Below, one piece after another: positions 26,669 to 34,054 of a stretch of DNA of 50,397 nucleotides. The translations under genes were made by a program, and so were the position numbers. The stretch is from contig NZ_JBEPTK010000023.1 in assembly GCF_040549485.1 (NCBI RefSeq), positions 1 to 50,397 on the forward strand, in the 5' to 3' direction. The notes under the pieces were generated by a model. That model saw nothing but the letters and a program-made list of their open reading frames with translations, was not told the DNA's origin and did no database searches. This DNA is from Constrictibacter sp. MBR-5 (GTDB taxonomy: Bacteria > Pseudomonadota > Alphaproteobacteria > JAJUGE01). How positions within the stretch are numbered: the first letter of the stretch is position 1; each line of letters begins with the position of its first letter.

Positions 26669-27658
26669 ATGGACGATCTGCTGACGGGATTGAGGGCGGC
26701 TGCCGAGCCGACGCGGCTCCGCATCCTGGCTTTGTGCGCGCTGGGCGAACTCAGCGTGACGGAGTTGACGCATATCCTGTCGCAGAGCCAGCCACGCGTC
26801 TCCCGCCATCTGAAGCTGCTCTGCGATGCGGGACTGCTGGAGCGCTACCGCGAAGGCAACTGGATGTTCCATCGCATCGCCCCGGCGGGAGCCGGCGCCG
26901 ACCTGGCGCGCGCTCTGGTGGCGTTGCTGCCGGCCGACACGCCCGACCGGGCGCTCGACCTGGAACGGCTGGAGGCGATCCGCCGGTCGCGGTCGGAGGC
27001 GGCAGCAGCCTATTTCAGGCGGAATGCCCGCGAATGGGACGTCATCCGCGCGCTGCATATCGACGAGACCGAGGTCGAGCGCCGGCTCGTCGCACTACTG
27101 CCGGAAGGGCCGATCCGGTCGCTTCTGGACATCGGGACCGGCACCGGCCGGGTGCTCGAACTGATGGCGCCGCACGTCGATCGCGCGACGGGCATCGACC
27201 TGTCGCGTGAGATGCTCACCCTTGCCCGCGACCGCGTCGGCCGCGGCCCCCTCACCAACTGTTCCGTCCGGCAGGCGGACATGTACCGCCTGCCCGTACC
27301 GGGCGGCAGTTTCGACGTCGTCACGATCCACCAAGTCCTGCATTTCGCCCAGGATCCGGCACTTGCCATTGCCGAGGCCGGCCGCGTCCTTCGGCCGGGC
27401 GGCCGGCTGTTGGTCGTCGACTTCGCCCGGCACGACCTCGAATACCTTCGCAGCGACCATGCGCACCGCCGCCTCGGTTTCGGCGACGAGGAAATCGCCG
27501 GCTGGGTCGCCGCCTGCGGCCTGCGGCCCGCCCCGCCGATCCATCTCCCGGGTGAACCGCTCACCGTCACGATCTGGATCGCCGATCGCCCCGCCGCGGC
27601 GGAAGCCGCCCGGGGCTCACCGAACCAACGCCGCGACCTTCCGGTCGCCGCCGCGTAA
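26669..27658 (+). CDS. ArsR-type regulator fused to a SAM-dependent methyltransferase (SahR-like)
   Basis: This 329-residue fusion has an ArsR/SmtB winged helix (about 1-90). It contains EPTRLRILALCALGELSVTE and a recognition helix SQPRVSRHLKLLCDAGLL, without a metal-binding Cys box. A class I methyltransferase domain follows (about 110-300) with LDIGTGTGRVLELM (motif I) and RVLRPGGRLLVVDF. It is a good match in architecture and place to alphaproteobacterial SahR, which senses S-adenosylhomocysteine and controls the methionine cycle. The start was set at ATG 26669, after GAAGGAGG. An ATG at 26633 overlaps the palindrome and was rejected. metF follows 11 nt later. Confidence 0.8.
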   Translation: MDDLLTGLRAAAEPTRLRILALCALGELSVTELTHILSQSQPRVSRHLKLLCDAGLLERYREGNWMFHRIAPAGAGADLARALVALLPADTPDRALDLERLEAIRRSRSEAAAAYFRRNAREWDVIRALHIDETEVERRLVALLPEGPIRSLLDIGTGTGRVLELMAPHVDRATGIDLSREMLTLARDRVGRGPLTNCSVRQADMYRLPVPGGSFDVVTIHQVLHFAQDPALAIAEAGRVLRPGGRLLVVDFARHDLEYLRSDHAHRRLGFGDEEIAGWVAACGLRPAPPIHLPGEPLTVTIWIADRPAAAEAARGSPNQRRDLPVAAA

Positions 27659-27669
27659 AGGAGACCATC

Positions 27670-28572
27670 TTGTCCACCTCGTCCGCCACTGCCCCGCGCG
27701 TCTCGTTCGAATTCTTTCCGCCCAAGAACGAGGCGATGGAGGCGACGCTCTGGGACACCATCAAGAAGCTGGAGCCGCTGGGGCCGCGCTTCGTCTCCGT
27801 CACGTACGGAGCAGGCGGCACCACGCGCGAACGCACTCATGCGACGGTCCGGCGCATTCGCGAGGAGACGGCGCTGGAACCCGCGGCGCACCTCACCTGC
27901 GTGGCGGCGACACGAGAGGAAATCGACGCCGTAGCGCGCGACTATTGGAACGCCGGCATCCGCCATATCGTTGCGCTGCGTGGCGATGCACCGCCGGACG
28001 CGGCGGGCTACGTACCGCACCCCGGCGGCTATGCCTATGCGACGGATCTCGTCTTGGGGCTGCGCAAGGTGGGAGACTTCGAGATCAGCGTCGCCGCCTA
28101 TCCGGAGAAGCACCCCGAGGCGCGCGACGCCGGATCGGACCTGGACTATCTGAAGCGCAAGATCGACGCCGGCGCGACGCGCGCGATCACGCAGTTCTTC
28201 TTCGATCCCGACGCGTTCTTCCGCTTCATCGACAAAGCGACCGCCGCCGGCATCACGGTGCCGATCGTGCCAGGCATCCTGCCGGTGACAAACTTCGCCA
28301 CAGTGACACGGTTCGCCGGCATGTGCGGGGCGCGGATCCCTCCCTATCTCGTCGACCTCTTCGACGGCCTCGACGAAGATCCCGACACGCGCCGGATGAT
28401 CGCGGCGACGATCGCCGCCGAACACTGCCTGCGCATTCGCGACCAGGGATTCGACGAGTTCCACTTCTATACGCTGAACCGCGCCGAACTGACGAAGGCC
28501 GTCTGCCACCGTCTCGGCATTCGCGGCGCGTCACCGGAAGCGGTAGCGAAGCCCGAGCACGAGGTCGTGTGA
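27670..28572 (+). CDS. metF: 5,10-methylenetetrahydrofolate reductase
   Basis: MetF makes 5-methyltetrahydrofolate for methionine synthase using FAD and NAD(P)H. The 300-residue TIM-barrel protein reads VSFEFFPPKNEAMEATLWDT (about 10-29), where the Glu is catalytic, then FVSVTYGAGGTTRERT (about 40-55), HLTCVAATREEID, IVALRGDAP and QFFFDPDAFFRFID. The start codon is TTG, preceded by AAGGAGA at 7 nt. It is in an operon with the SahR-like regulator. The 3' end overlaps the convergent outer-membrane protein gene by 42 nt. Confidence 0.93.
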   Translation: MSTSSATAPRVSFEFFPPKNEAMEATLWDTIKKLEPLGPRFVSVTYGAGGTTRERTHATVRRIREETALEPAAHLTCVAATREEIDAVARDYWNAGIRHIVALRGDAPPDAAGYVPHPGGYAYATDLVLGLRKVGDFEISVAAYPEKHPEARDAGSDLDYLKRKIDAGATRAITQFFFDPDAFFRFIDKATAAGITVPIVPGILPVTNFATVTRFAGMCGARIPPYLVDLFDGLDEDPDTRRMIAATIAAEHCLRIRDQGFDEFHFYTLNRAELTKAVCHRLGIRGASPEAVAKPEHEVV

Positions 28573-29235
28573 GGAATAGGCGCCGGCCTCGTAGGATTCG
28601 CCGGTCTCCAGGGTTCCGGTAGAAACCTCGCCGAGGTTCATGTAGCGCCAGACCGCTTCCGCGGTCCATCGATCGGCGAAGTCCCAGCTGGCGCCGGCCC
28701 CGAGGCCCCAGGCGAAGACGTCGGTCGCCTCGTGCTCGTCCGCCCTGTCGCCGGTCGCGAGCACGGTGCGGATCGTCTCGACATGGTGCCGGGCCCAACC
28801 GGCGGTGGCGCCGATGAAGGGCGTCACCGGCCCGTCGCCCCGGTGCTCGACCCAGAGGTTCAGCATGGCGCTGGTCGTGCCGATATTGGTCTCGAAATCG
28901 AGCAGCCCCTCCGGCGAAGGGCTGCGGACGTCGAGGTCGAACCGGTAGCGATGCACGACCTCGAGTTCGGTCCGGATCGGCAGAGCGCGCCAAGTTCGGC
29001 CGATCCGCAACCCGCCGCCGCCGACGGCCTGCCAGCCGCTCTCGACATAGGGTGCGTCCATGCCGTCGATGTCGAGCCGCGTGACCTCGGCCGCGCCGCC
29101 GACGATGACGACGGTGGCATACCAGTCTCCGCCCGCGGCGGCTGCCGGCGGAGCCGCTGCGGCGGCCATGAGCGCGCCGGTCAAGCCAAACGCTGCCCGC
29201 CTCACAGAAAAATGATCCGCGCGTTCCGCCGCCAT
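28531..29235 (-). CDS. Predicted outer-membrane beta-barrel protein
   Basis: This 234-residue protein has a likely signal peptide (about 1-34, ending AAAA). It has alternating hydrophobic/polar strands typical of a small (about eight-stranded) OmpA/OmpW-like barrel: TPFIGATAGWARHHVETI, AWGLGAGASWDF and a C-terminal HDLVLGLRYRFR with the terminal aromatic-x-Arg pattern near a BAM signal (ending Phe-Arg rather than Phe). No specific family is recognised. It overlaps the last 42 nt of metF in the opposite direction and is divergent from the cytochrome c' gene. Confidence 0.65.
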   Translation of the reverse strand: MAAERADHFSVRRAAFGLTGALMAAAAAPPAAAAGGDWYATVVIVGGAAEVTRLDIDGMDAPYVESGWQAVGGGGLRIGRTWRALPIRTELEVVHRYRFDLDVRSPSPEGLLDFETNIGTTSAMLNLWVEHRGDGPVTPFIGATAGWARHHVETIRTVLATGDRADEHEATDVFAWGLGAGASWDFADRWTAEAVWRYMNLGEVSTGTLETGESYEAGAYSSHDLVLGLRYRFR

Positions 29236-29298
29236 ACCAGAATACTATCCTTCGCTCGATCACGAGGCCGTACTACCCACCTTATCGGAGGCAGGCAA

Positions 29299-29769
29299 AT
29301 GGCAGGCGTCAAAGGGATTTTCGCGGGCGTGGCCGCGGTCGCGCTGATCTCCATCGGATTTGCGGCTTCGGCCCAGGACGGCGCCCAGTCGGTGAAGGAT
29401 CGCCAGGCCCTGATGAAGGGGATCGCGGCGAACAACAAGGCGATCGCGGCGATCGTCAAGGGCGAGGGCAGCGAGACGCTGGACGACCTCAAGCGCCGGG
29501 CGGGCGAGATCAACGCCGCAGCCGCGAAGGTCCCCGCCGCCTTCACCGCCGGGCTACATGTCGAGAACGCGCCCGCCGGCGTCGAGACGACCGCCCTGCC
29601 CGCGATCTGGACGGAGCGCGCCAAGTTCGACGAGGCGTCGAAGGCGCTCGAGGAAGCCAGCGCGAAGCTTGCGGCGTCAGCTGACATGGACGCGGCGAAG
29701 GCCGGCTTCGGCGCCGTCGGCAAGAGCTGCGGCGGCTGCCACAACACGTTCCGGCAGAAGAAGAGCTGA
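29299..29769 (+). CDS. Cytochrome c' family (class II) cytochrome
   Basis: This 156-residue periplasmic protein has a signal peptide (about 1-25, ASAQD) and a four-helix-bundle composition. The single haem motif CGGCH lies at 144-148, close to the C-terminus, the hallmark of class II cytochrome c'. Such proteins bind NO or CO or act in electron transfer. The ATG at 29299 is preceded by CGGAGG. The diheme cytochrome follows 6 nt later, so the pair is co-transcribed. Confidence 0.85.
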   Translation: MAGVKGIFAGVAAVALISIGFAASAQDGAQSVKDRQALMKGIAANNKAIAAIVKGEGSETLDDLKRRAGEINAAAAKVPAAFTAGLHVENAPAGVETTALPAIWTERAKFDEASKALEEASAKLAASADMDAAKAGFGAVGKSCGGCHNTFRQKKS

Positions 29770-29775
29770 GGCTGC

Positions 29776-30675
29776 GTGCGAGCGACCGGTTTCCGTGACC
29801 TGATCGCGGCAGCGGCGGTCGCCGCCCTTGCCGCGACGTCGCCGCCCGCGGCTGCCGCCGAATCCGCCGACGGTGCCGCCCTGTTCGATGCCGCCGGCTG
29901 CGCCAACTGCCACACCGACACCAAGGGCGGCGGCAAGCCGCTGGCGGGCGGCGTCGCGCTCGACACGCCGTTCGGCACGTTCCGCACGCCGAACATCACG
30001 CCGGACCGCGAGCACGGCATCGGCGCATGGAGCGACGCCGACTTCATCCGGGCGATGCGCGAGGGCGTGGCGCCCGACGGCAGCCACTACTATCCGGCCT
30101 TTCCCTACACCTCCTACACGCGCATGACCGATGCGGACATGCTGGCGATCAAGCGGCACATCTTCGCGATGGAGCCAGCGGCGACGCCGTCGAAGCCGCA
30201 CAACCTCGGCTTTCCGTTCAATCAGCGCTGGCTGATGTGGGGCTGGAACCTGCTGCACTTCGAGCCGGGACCATACATTCCCGACCCCGACCGATCCGAA
30301 GCCTGGAACCGCGGCGCCTATCTGGTGACCGCCGTCGCCCATTGCGGCGAGTGCCATACGCCGCGCGGCGCGCTCGGCAATCTCGACATGTCGCGGTGGC
30401 TCGGCGGCAACGTCGACGGACCCGACGGCGAGCGTGTGCCGAACATCACGCCCGACCGGGAGACCGGCATCGGCACATGGTCGGCGAGCGACATCGCCTT
30501 CCTGCTCGACGCCGGAATGATGCCGGACGGCGACGTGGTCGGCGGCAGCATGTACCCGGTGATCGAAGACGGCACAGATTCCCTGACCGGGCCCGACCGC
30601 GACGCGATCGCCGAATACCTGCTGTCCCTGCCGCCCGTCTCCAATCCGAATGCCAGGGCCACCAAGGCCGAGTAG
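29776..30675 (+). CDS. Diheme cytochrome c
   Basis: This 299-residue periplasmic protein has a signal peptide (about 1-28) and two class I haem domains with CANCH (42-46) and CGECH (190-194). Each is followed by a similar segment, PNITPD(R)E..IG.WS..D, and methionines that can serve as sixth ligands. The two halves are clearly duplicated. Such diheme proteins usually serve as electron-accepting subunits of alcohol, aldehyde or sorbitol dehydrogenases, but no dehydrogenase gene is next to it here. The start codon is GTG, 6 nt after the cytochrome c' gene. Confidence 0.85.
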   Translation: MRATGFRDLIAAAAVAALAATSPPAAAAESADGAALFDAAGCANCHTDTKGGGKPLAGGVALDTPFGTFRTPNITPDREHGIGAWSDADFIRAMREGVAPDGSHYYPAFPYTSYTRMTDADMLAIKRHIFAMEPAATPSKPHNLGFPFNQRWLMWGWNLLHFEPGPYIPDPDRSEAWNRGAYLVTAVAHCGECHTPRGALGNLDMSRWLGGNVDGPDGERVPNITPDRETGIGTWSASDIAFLLDAGMMPDGDVVGGSMYPVIEDGTDSLTGPDRDAIAEYLLSLPPVSNPNARATKAE

Positions 30676-30707
30676 AGCGAGGCCGTCTTGCGGCGGCTTG
30701 CCGCCGT

Positions 30708-32351
30708 TCAGACCTTGGCGTCCTCGCCGGAAAAGGGCGACACGTCGCGTGAGTCGAGCAGCAGGTGGATCAGCGTCGGCCCCGGATGCGCCAGCGCCTC
30801 GCGGAACGCCGCCTCGAAGTCGGCTGTCTTCTCGACCCGCCAGGCCGGCATGCCGTAGCCGCGTGCGACGGCGGCGAAGTCCGGGCTCTGCAGGCGCGTG
30901 CCGAACTCGCCGGGCGTGCCGTAGGCCCGCTGCTGCGACACCAGGATCGAGCCCCAGGCATTGTTGTCGCAGAGCACGACCTTCACCGGCAGGCCGTGCT
31001 GCACCGCCGTCGTCAGCTCCTGACCAGTCATGAGAAAGCCTCCGTCGCCGACGAAGGCGATGCTGGGGGCATCGGGCTTGGCGAGGCAGGTGCCGATGGC
31101 GCCGGGCACGGCATAGCCCATGGCGCCGGACATCGGCCCGGCCTGGGTATGCGGACGGGTGAAGCGGTAGAAGCGGTGCACCCAGCGGGCGAAGGTGCCG
31201 CTGTCGCACAGGATGACCGACTCCTCCGGTGCCAACGCGTCGACCGCCTCGACGACCTTGGCGAGGTTGACCGGCCCGTTCACCGCGACGGCGTCGGCCT
31301 TCACGAAGTCCAACTGCGCCGCATGCAGCCCGTCGCGCCACGCCACCCGGTCGGCCGGCGCGGTCCCCGAAACGGCTGCGGTCACCGCCGCCAGCGTCGG
31401 CTTCAGGTTCGCGGCGACCGCCACGGTCGAGCGCCAGCGCGACAGCACGTCCCAGTCCGGGAAGATGTGCACCAGCTTCTGGTCCGGCCGGATCAGGCTG
31501 AAGTCGCGCGTCGTGATGCCGTCCAGCCGGCAGCCGACAGCGACGATCAGGTCGCAGGCAGCGAAGGCGTCCGTCTGGAACGGCACCCGGTCGATCTCGA
31601 TGTGGCCGGCATAGGCGGCGTGGTCGTTGGGGTACGTGTCCTCCTGGCGATAGGTGGCGATCACCGGCGCGCCGCAGGCCTCGGCCAGCGCGACGAGCTC
31701 CGCCGAGGCCGCTTCAACGCTGACCAGTTCGCCCGCCAGCAGGATCGGCCGCTTCGCCGCGGCCAGCAGGCCGGCGATTTCCGCTGCCGCCGCCGCGTCG
31801 CAACCGGCCGAGGGCTTCGGCCCGGGCTGCGGGATCGGCGCGTCGCCCGTGTCGCCGTCGCTGATATCCTTCGGCATGATGACGATCACAGGCCCGGGCC
31901 GGCCGGTCGAGGCGAGCGTCAGGGCGCGCGCCGTCACCTCCGGCACCTGGCGTGCGTGCTGCGGCTCCAGCACGCCCTTGGCGATGGCGCCGTACATGCG
32001 GTGATAGTCGATTTCCTGGAACGCCTCCTTGCCGAGCGAGCCGGTCGGCACGTTGCCGATGAAGAGGACCAGCGGGATCGAATCCTGCATCGCCGTGTGG
32101 ACGCCGATCGAGGCGTTGGTGGCGCCCGGCCCGCGGCTGACGAAGCAGACGGCCGGCCGCCGCGCGATGCGTCCATAGGCGGCGGCGGCGAAGGTGACGC
32201 CGCCCTCGTGCCGCGGCGTGATCAGGCGGATGCGGTTCTGCGCCTGCTGCAGCGCCGCCAGCACCGGCAGATAGCTCTCCCCCGGCACCGAAAAGGCGAT
32301 ATCCACGCCCCAGGCCAGCAACGTCTCGACCAGCGCCTCGCCACCCTTCAT
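30708..32351 (-). CDS. Thiamine pyrophosphate-dependent enzyme (acetolactate synthase-like)
   Basis: This 547-residue protein has the three-domain TPP fold of the acetohydroxyacid synthase/benzoylformate decarboxylase superfamily. The catalytic Glu lies in the segment LITPRHEGG (about 43-51, RHEGG). The central domain carries LLAGELVS. The TPP/Mg motif is GDGGFLMTGQELTTAV plus LCDNN (about 434-464). It is shorter than IlvB (about 570-590), lies without an ilvH small subunit, and its neighbours are unrelated, so a biosynthetic acetolactate role is doubtful. Related branches include oxalyl-CoA decarboxylase, sulfoacetaldehyde acetyltransferase and phosphonopyruvate decarboxylase. It converges with the diheme cytochrome gene. 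Confidence 0.8.
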   Translation of the reverse strand: MKGGEALVETLLAWGVDIAFSVPGESYLPVLAALQQAQNRIRLITPRHEGGVTFAAAAYGRIARRPAVCFVSRGPGATNASIGVHTAMQDSIPLVLFIGNVPTGSLGKEAFQEIDYHRMYGAIAKGVLEPQHARQVPEVTARALTLASTGRPGPVIVIMPKDISDGDTGDAPIPQPGPKPSAGCDAAAAAEIAGLLAAAKRPILLAGELVSVEAASAELVALAEACGAPVIATYRQEDTYPNDHAAYAGHIEIDRVPFQTDAFAACDLIVAVGCRLDGITTRDFSLIRPDQKLVHIFPDWDVLSRWRSTVAVAANLKPTLAAVTAAVSGTAPADRVAWRDGLHAAQLDFVKADAVAVNGPVNLAKVVEAVDALAPEESVILCDSGTFARWVHRFYRFTRPHTQAGPMSGAMGYAVPGAIGTCLAKPDAPSIAFVGDGGFLMTGQELTTAVQHGLPVKVVLCDNNAWGSILVSQQRAYGTPGEFGTRLQSPDFAAVARGYGMPAWRVEKTADFEAAFREALAHPGPTLIHLLLDSRDVSPFSGEDAKV

Positions 32352-32460
32352 CCGACCCGTGCTCCCTCGCTTGCGATCGCGCGGAGTCTAGTTGCCCGGA
32401 CGACTGCGCGCCACCGGCAACGGCCGATGCAACGGAGTGTCACGAAGGCGTCCTGATCTG

Positions 32461-32489
32461 TTGCGGATCGCGCGCTCCCCCCCTATCTT
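32461..32489 (+). promoter_or_regulatory. Promoter of tRNA-Ser(GGA)
   Basis: TTGCGG (32461-32466) and TATCTT (32484-32489) are separated by 17 nt. The start would be near 32496, about 4 nt ahead of the mature tRNA. Confidence 0.6.
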
Positions 32490-32499
32490 GCCGCGCTCC

Positions 32500-32589
32500 G
32501 GAGGGGTGGCCGAGTGGTTGAAGGCGCACGCCTGGAAAGTGTGTATACGGGGAACCGTATCGAGGGTTCGAATCCCTCTCCCTCCGCCA
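32500..32589 (+). tRNA. tRNA-Ser (anticodon GGA)
   Basis: This type II tRNA is 90 nt with acceptor stem GGAGGGG, D loop, and anticodon loop CTGGAAA (GGA at 32534-32536). It has a long variable arm (GTGTGTATACGGGGAACCG region), T loop GGTTCGAATCC and encoded CCA. It reads serine UCC/UCU. It borders the accessory region to its right, and tRNA-Ser genes are common integration sites, but no repeat of its 3' end was found further right in the window. Confidence 0.95.
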
Positions 32590-32941
32590 ATGCGCCCGAG
32601 CGCGACTCTCTCCGTCGCCGATTGCGAGGCCGAAAAGCCCGCAGAACTGCGCCGTTTCGGCCGAAAGCTCATGACTGCGCGGCCCCGCCGGAGGGGCCCT
32701 TTCGTCTCTCTCGGGCCGGTTCTCTCCGAACCTCATGACTTTGGCCATTTAGTACGGAACTCGTAAGCTACTGATGCAGCGTCATTTTGTTGCCGCCGAA
32801 GCTCCGTACTTTCCGAAGAACAGATCGGCAACCGGGCGCGACTGGGCACGAACCGCACTGTTGATTTGCCTTCGGTTTTCCGTCGCTCCGGTGCTGAGGT
32901 CGGCACCACCTCCGGCACAGTCACAGATCTTCCCGGCCCGA
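32590..32941. other. Gap between tRNA-Ser and the DUF499-like fragment
   Basis: This 352-nt gap contains the probable tRNA-Ser terminator (32681-32708) and an 11-bp inverted repeat, AGTACGGAACT / AGCTCCGTACT (32751-32761 and 32800-32810, one mismatch). No protein can be supported, and no integrase gene is present. Confidence 0.45.
32681..32708 (+). terminator. Probable terminator of tRNA-Ser
   Basis: GGCCCC (32681-32686) pairs with GGGGCC (32693-32698) over a 6-nt loop and is followed by CTTTCGTCTC. The stem is short and the T tract interrupted, so support is moderate. Confidence 0.45.
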
Positions 32942-33253
32942 TCACTTGATCACCTTGTCGATGAAGCCGAGGGTGGTGGCGTTTTCCATCAGGGTCCGGA
33001 CCTTTGCGCGGTCCAGGCCCGAGGGCACTTCCGCGTCGATCTCCAGTTTCAGAGACACTTCGCTGCCGGGCAGCGTCGTCAGTTGCTCGACGATCGCTTC
33101 GACGATCTGATGGATCTCGCGGGCAGGCCGGTCGGCTGAGATCATCACGGTTCCAATGAAGCGGGTCGGATTCCTCTCGGCCTGGGCGGTGGCCCCCGCC
33201 GTCCCGGCACCGGCACGCGTGGTGAGACCTCCGTCGTGGATGGTTTCGGACAT
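32942..33253 (-). pseudogene. C-terminal remnant of a large DUF499-type AAA ATPase
   Basis: The 103-codon reading frame (start at the complement of 33251-33253) has a low-complexity linker. It is followed by a compact module (about 31-103) reading TRFIGTVMISADRPAREIHQ, IVEAIVEQLTTLPGSEV and a strand-rich LKLEIDAEVPSG. It ends VRTLMENATTLGF. This matches the end of DUF499-type ATPases, in which a phrase like RFHG.V.LDP.R..RD...IA.EV..HL precedes LEI-A-P-G and ENARTLKF. Full proteins are about 1000 residues, so this is a fragment or a stand-alone domain. It abuts the phage tail genes and is divergent from them by 39 nt. Confidence 0.5.
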
Positions 33254-33292
33254 CCCGCCGGCCGCGGCCGCAGCCGCCGAGGGCTTCGGACG

Positions 33293-33733
33293 GTGAGCCG
33301 CGGCGAAGAGGATCGCGAGCGGCTGGCCGATCTCGCGACGGCCGTGCAGGACATGGAACAGCAGCTGTCGACGGTCTGGCCGCCGCTGCGCGAGCTGCAT
33401 GCCCGGCGGTCGGAGGCGATCAGCCGGACGCTGTGGGTCGTCGCCCGGCACTATCTGGCGGGCCGGACCGGTACGGATGCGCTGGACATCGGCCCGGATG
33501 GCTTGGTGACCGAAGCCTGCCTCGACAGCCTGCCGCCCGGCCATGTGAGCGCGATCGCCGGCAGGGCGATGGCGATGCGCCACCCCTCGCGGGATCAGGA
33601 AAAAAACTCACCTGCGCCGTCGCCGTCTGGCTCGAACCGGAAGCCTTCGACATCGACGACGGCGACGAAGCCGCGGCCGGCGGATGGGACATCTGCGGCG
33701 AGCACTTCGACAGCAACCCCGCACGTACACTGA
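33293..33733 (+). CDS. Phage tail assembly chaperone, short (G-like) frame
   Basis: This is the zero-frame product, 146 residues, starting at GTG 33293 (reads MSRGEEDRERLADLATAV). It is helical, with the conserved-looking stretch EAISRTLWVVARHYLAGRTG. In tailed phages the two genes before the tape measure encode G and its -1 frameshift extension GT, which bind the tape measure and recruit tail tube protein. After the slippery site at 33601 the zero frame continues with a Ser/Thr/Pro-rich, non-conserved tail to 33733. No named family was recognised; the role is inferred from position and frame arrangement. Confidence 0.6.
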   Translation: MSRGEEDRERLADLATAVQDMEQQLSTVWPPLRELHARRSEAISRTLWVVARHYLAGRTGTDALDIGPDGLVTEACLDSLPPGHVSAIAGRAMAMRHPSRDQEKNSPAPSPSGSNRKPSTSTTATKPRPADGTSAASTSTATPHVH

Positions 33734-34053
33734 CGGCGGCCGACTTCGCGATGCTCGACGTGTGGCAGCTCTTCCGCGGCGGCACCGGTCCCGGCTTCCT
33801 GCCCGACGCCGGCGGCGTGATGGACCAGCCGACCGCGATGCTGAGGGCATTCGCGCGTGCCGGCAAGCGCGCGATCGCCGCCGGCCGGACGACGACGGTG
33901 ATCATGTTCGTCCTGCTGCCGCAGACGCGGCTGAAGAAACGCCTCGACGTGAAGGGTGCCGGCGAGCGGTGGGTCGGCCGGCTGCCGGGACTGATCCTGA
34001 AGGAATGGCAGGCGGCGCCGGTCGACGCGGCGCTGTCGCGTAGAGGGCGCTGA
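33293..34053 (+). CDS. Phage tail assembly chaperone, long (GT-like) product by -1 frameshift
   Basis: Reading 33293-33607 in frame 0 and then 33607-34053 in the -1 frame gives a 253-residue fusion. The second part has no ATG near its beginning yet reads as a good protein: AVAVWLEPEAFDIDDGDEAA, then LTAADFAMLDVWQLFRGG, and RTTTVIMFVLLPQTRLKKRL. The tape measure GTG starts 2 nt after its stop. An alternative is a real frame mutation or a homopolymer miscall, but the position and slippery heptamer strongly favour programmed shifting. Confidence 0.6.
33601..33607 (+). promoter_or_regulatory. A AAA AAC slippery site for -1 ribosomal frameshifting
   Basis: Zero-frame codons are GAA AAA AAC (33599-33607) and the heptamer A-AAA-AAC begins at 33601. 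After slipping back one base, the ribosome reads AAA AAA CTC and enters the GT frame. Seven consecutive As (33600-33606) occur in an otherwise GC-rich gene. I did not find a clear downstream stimulatory stem. Confidence 0.6.
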
Positions 34054-34054
34054 C

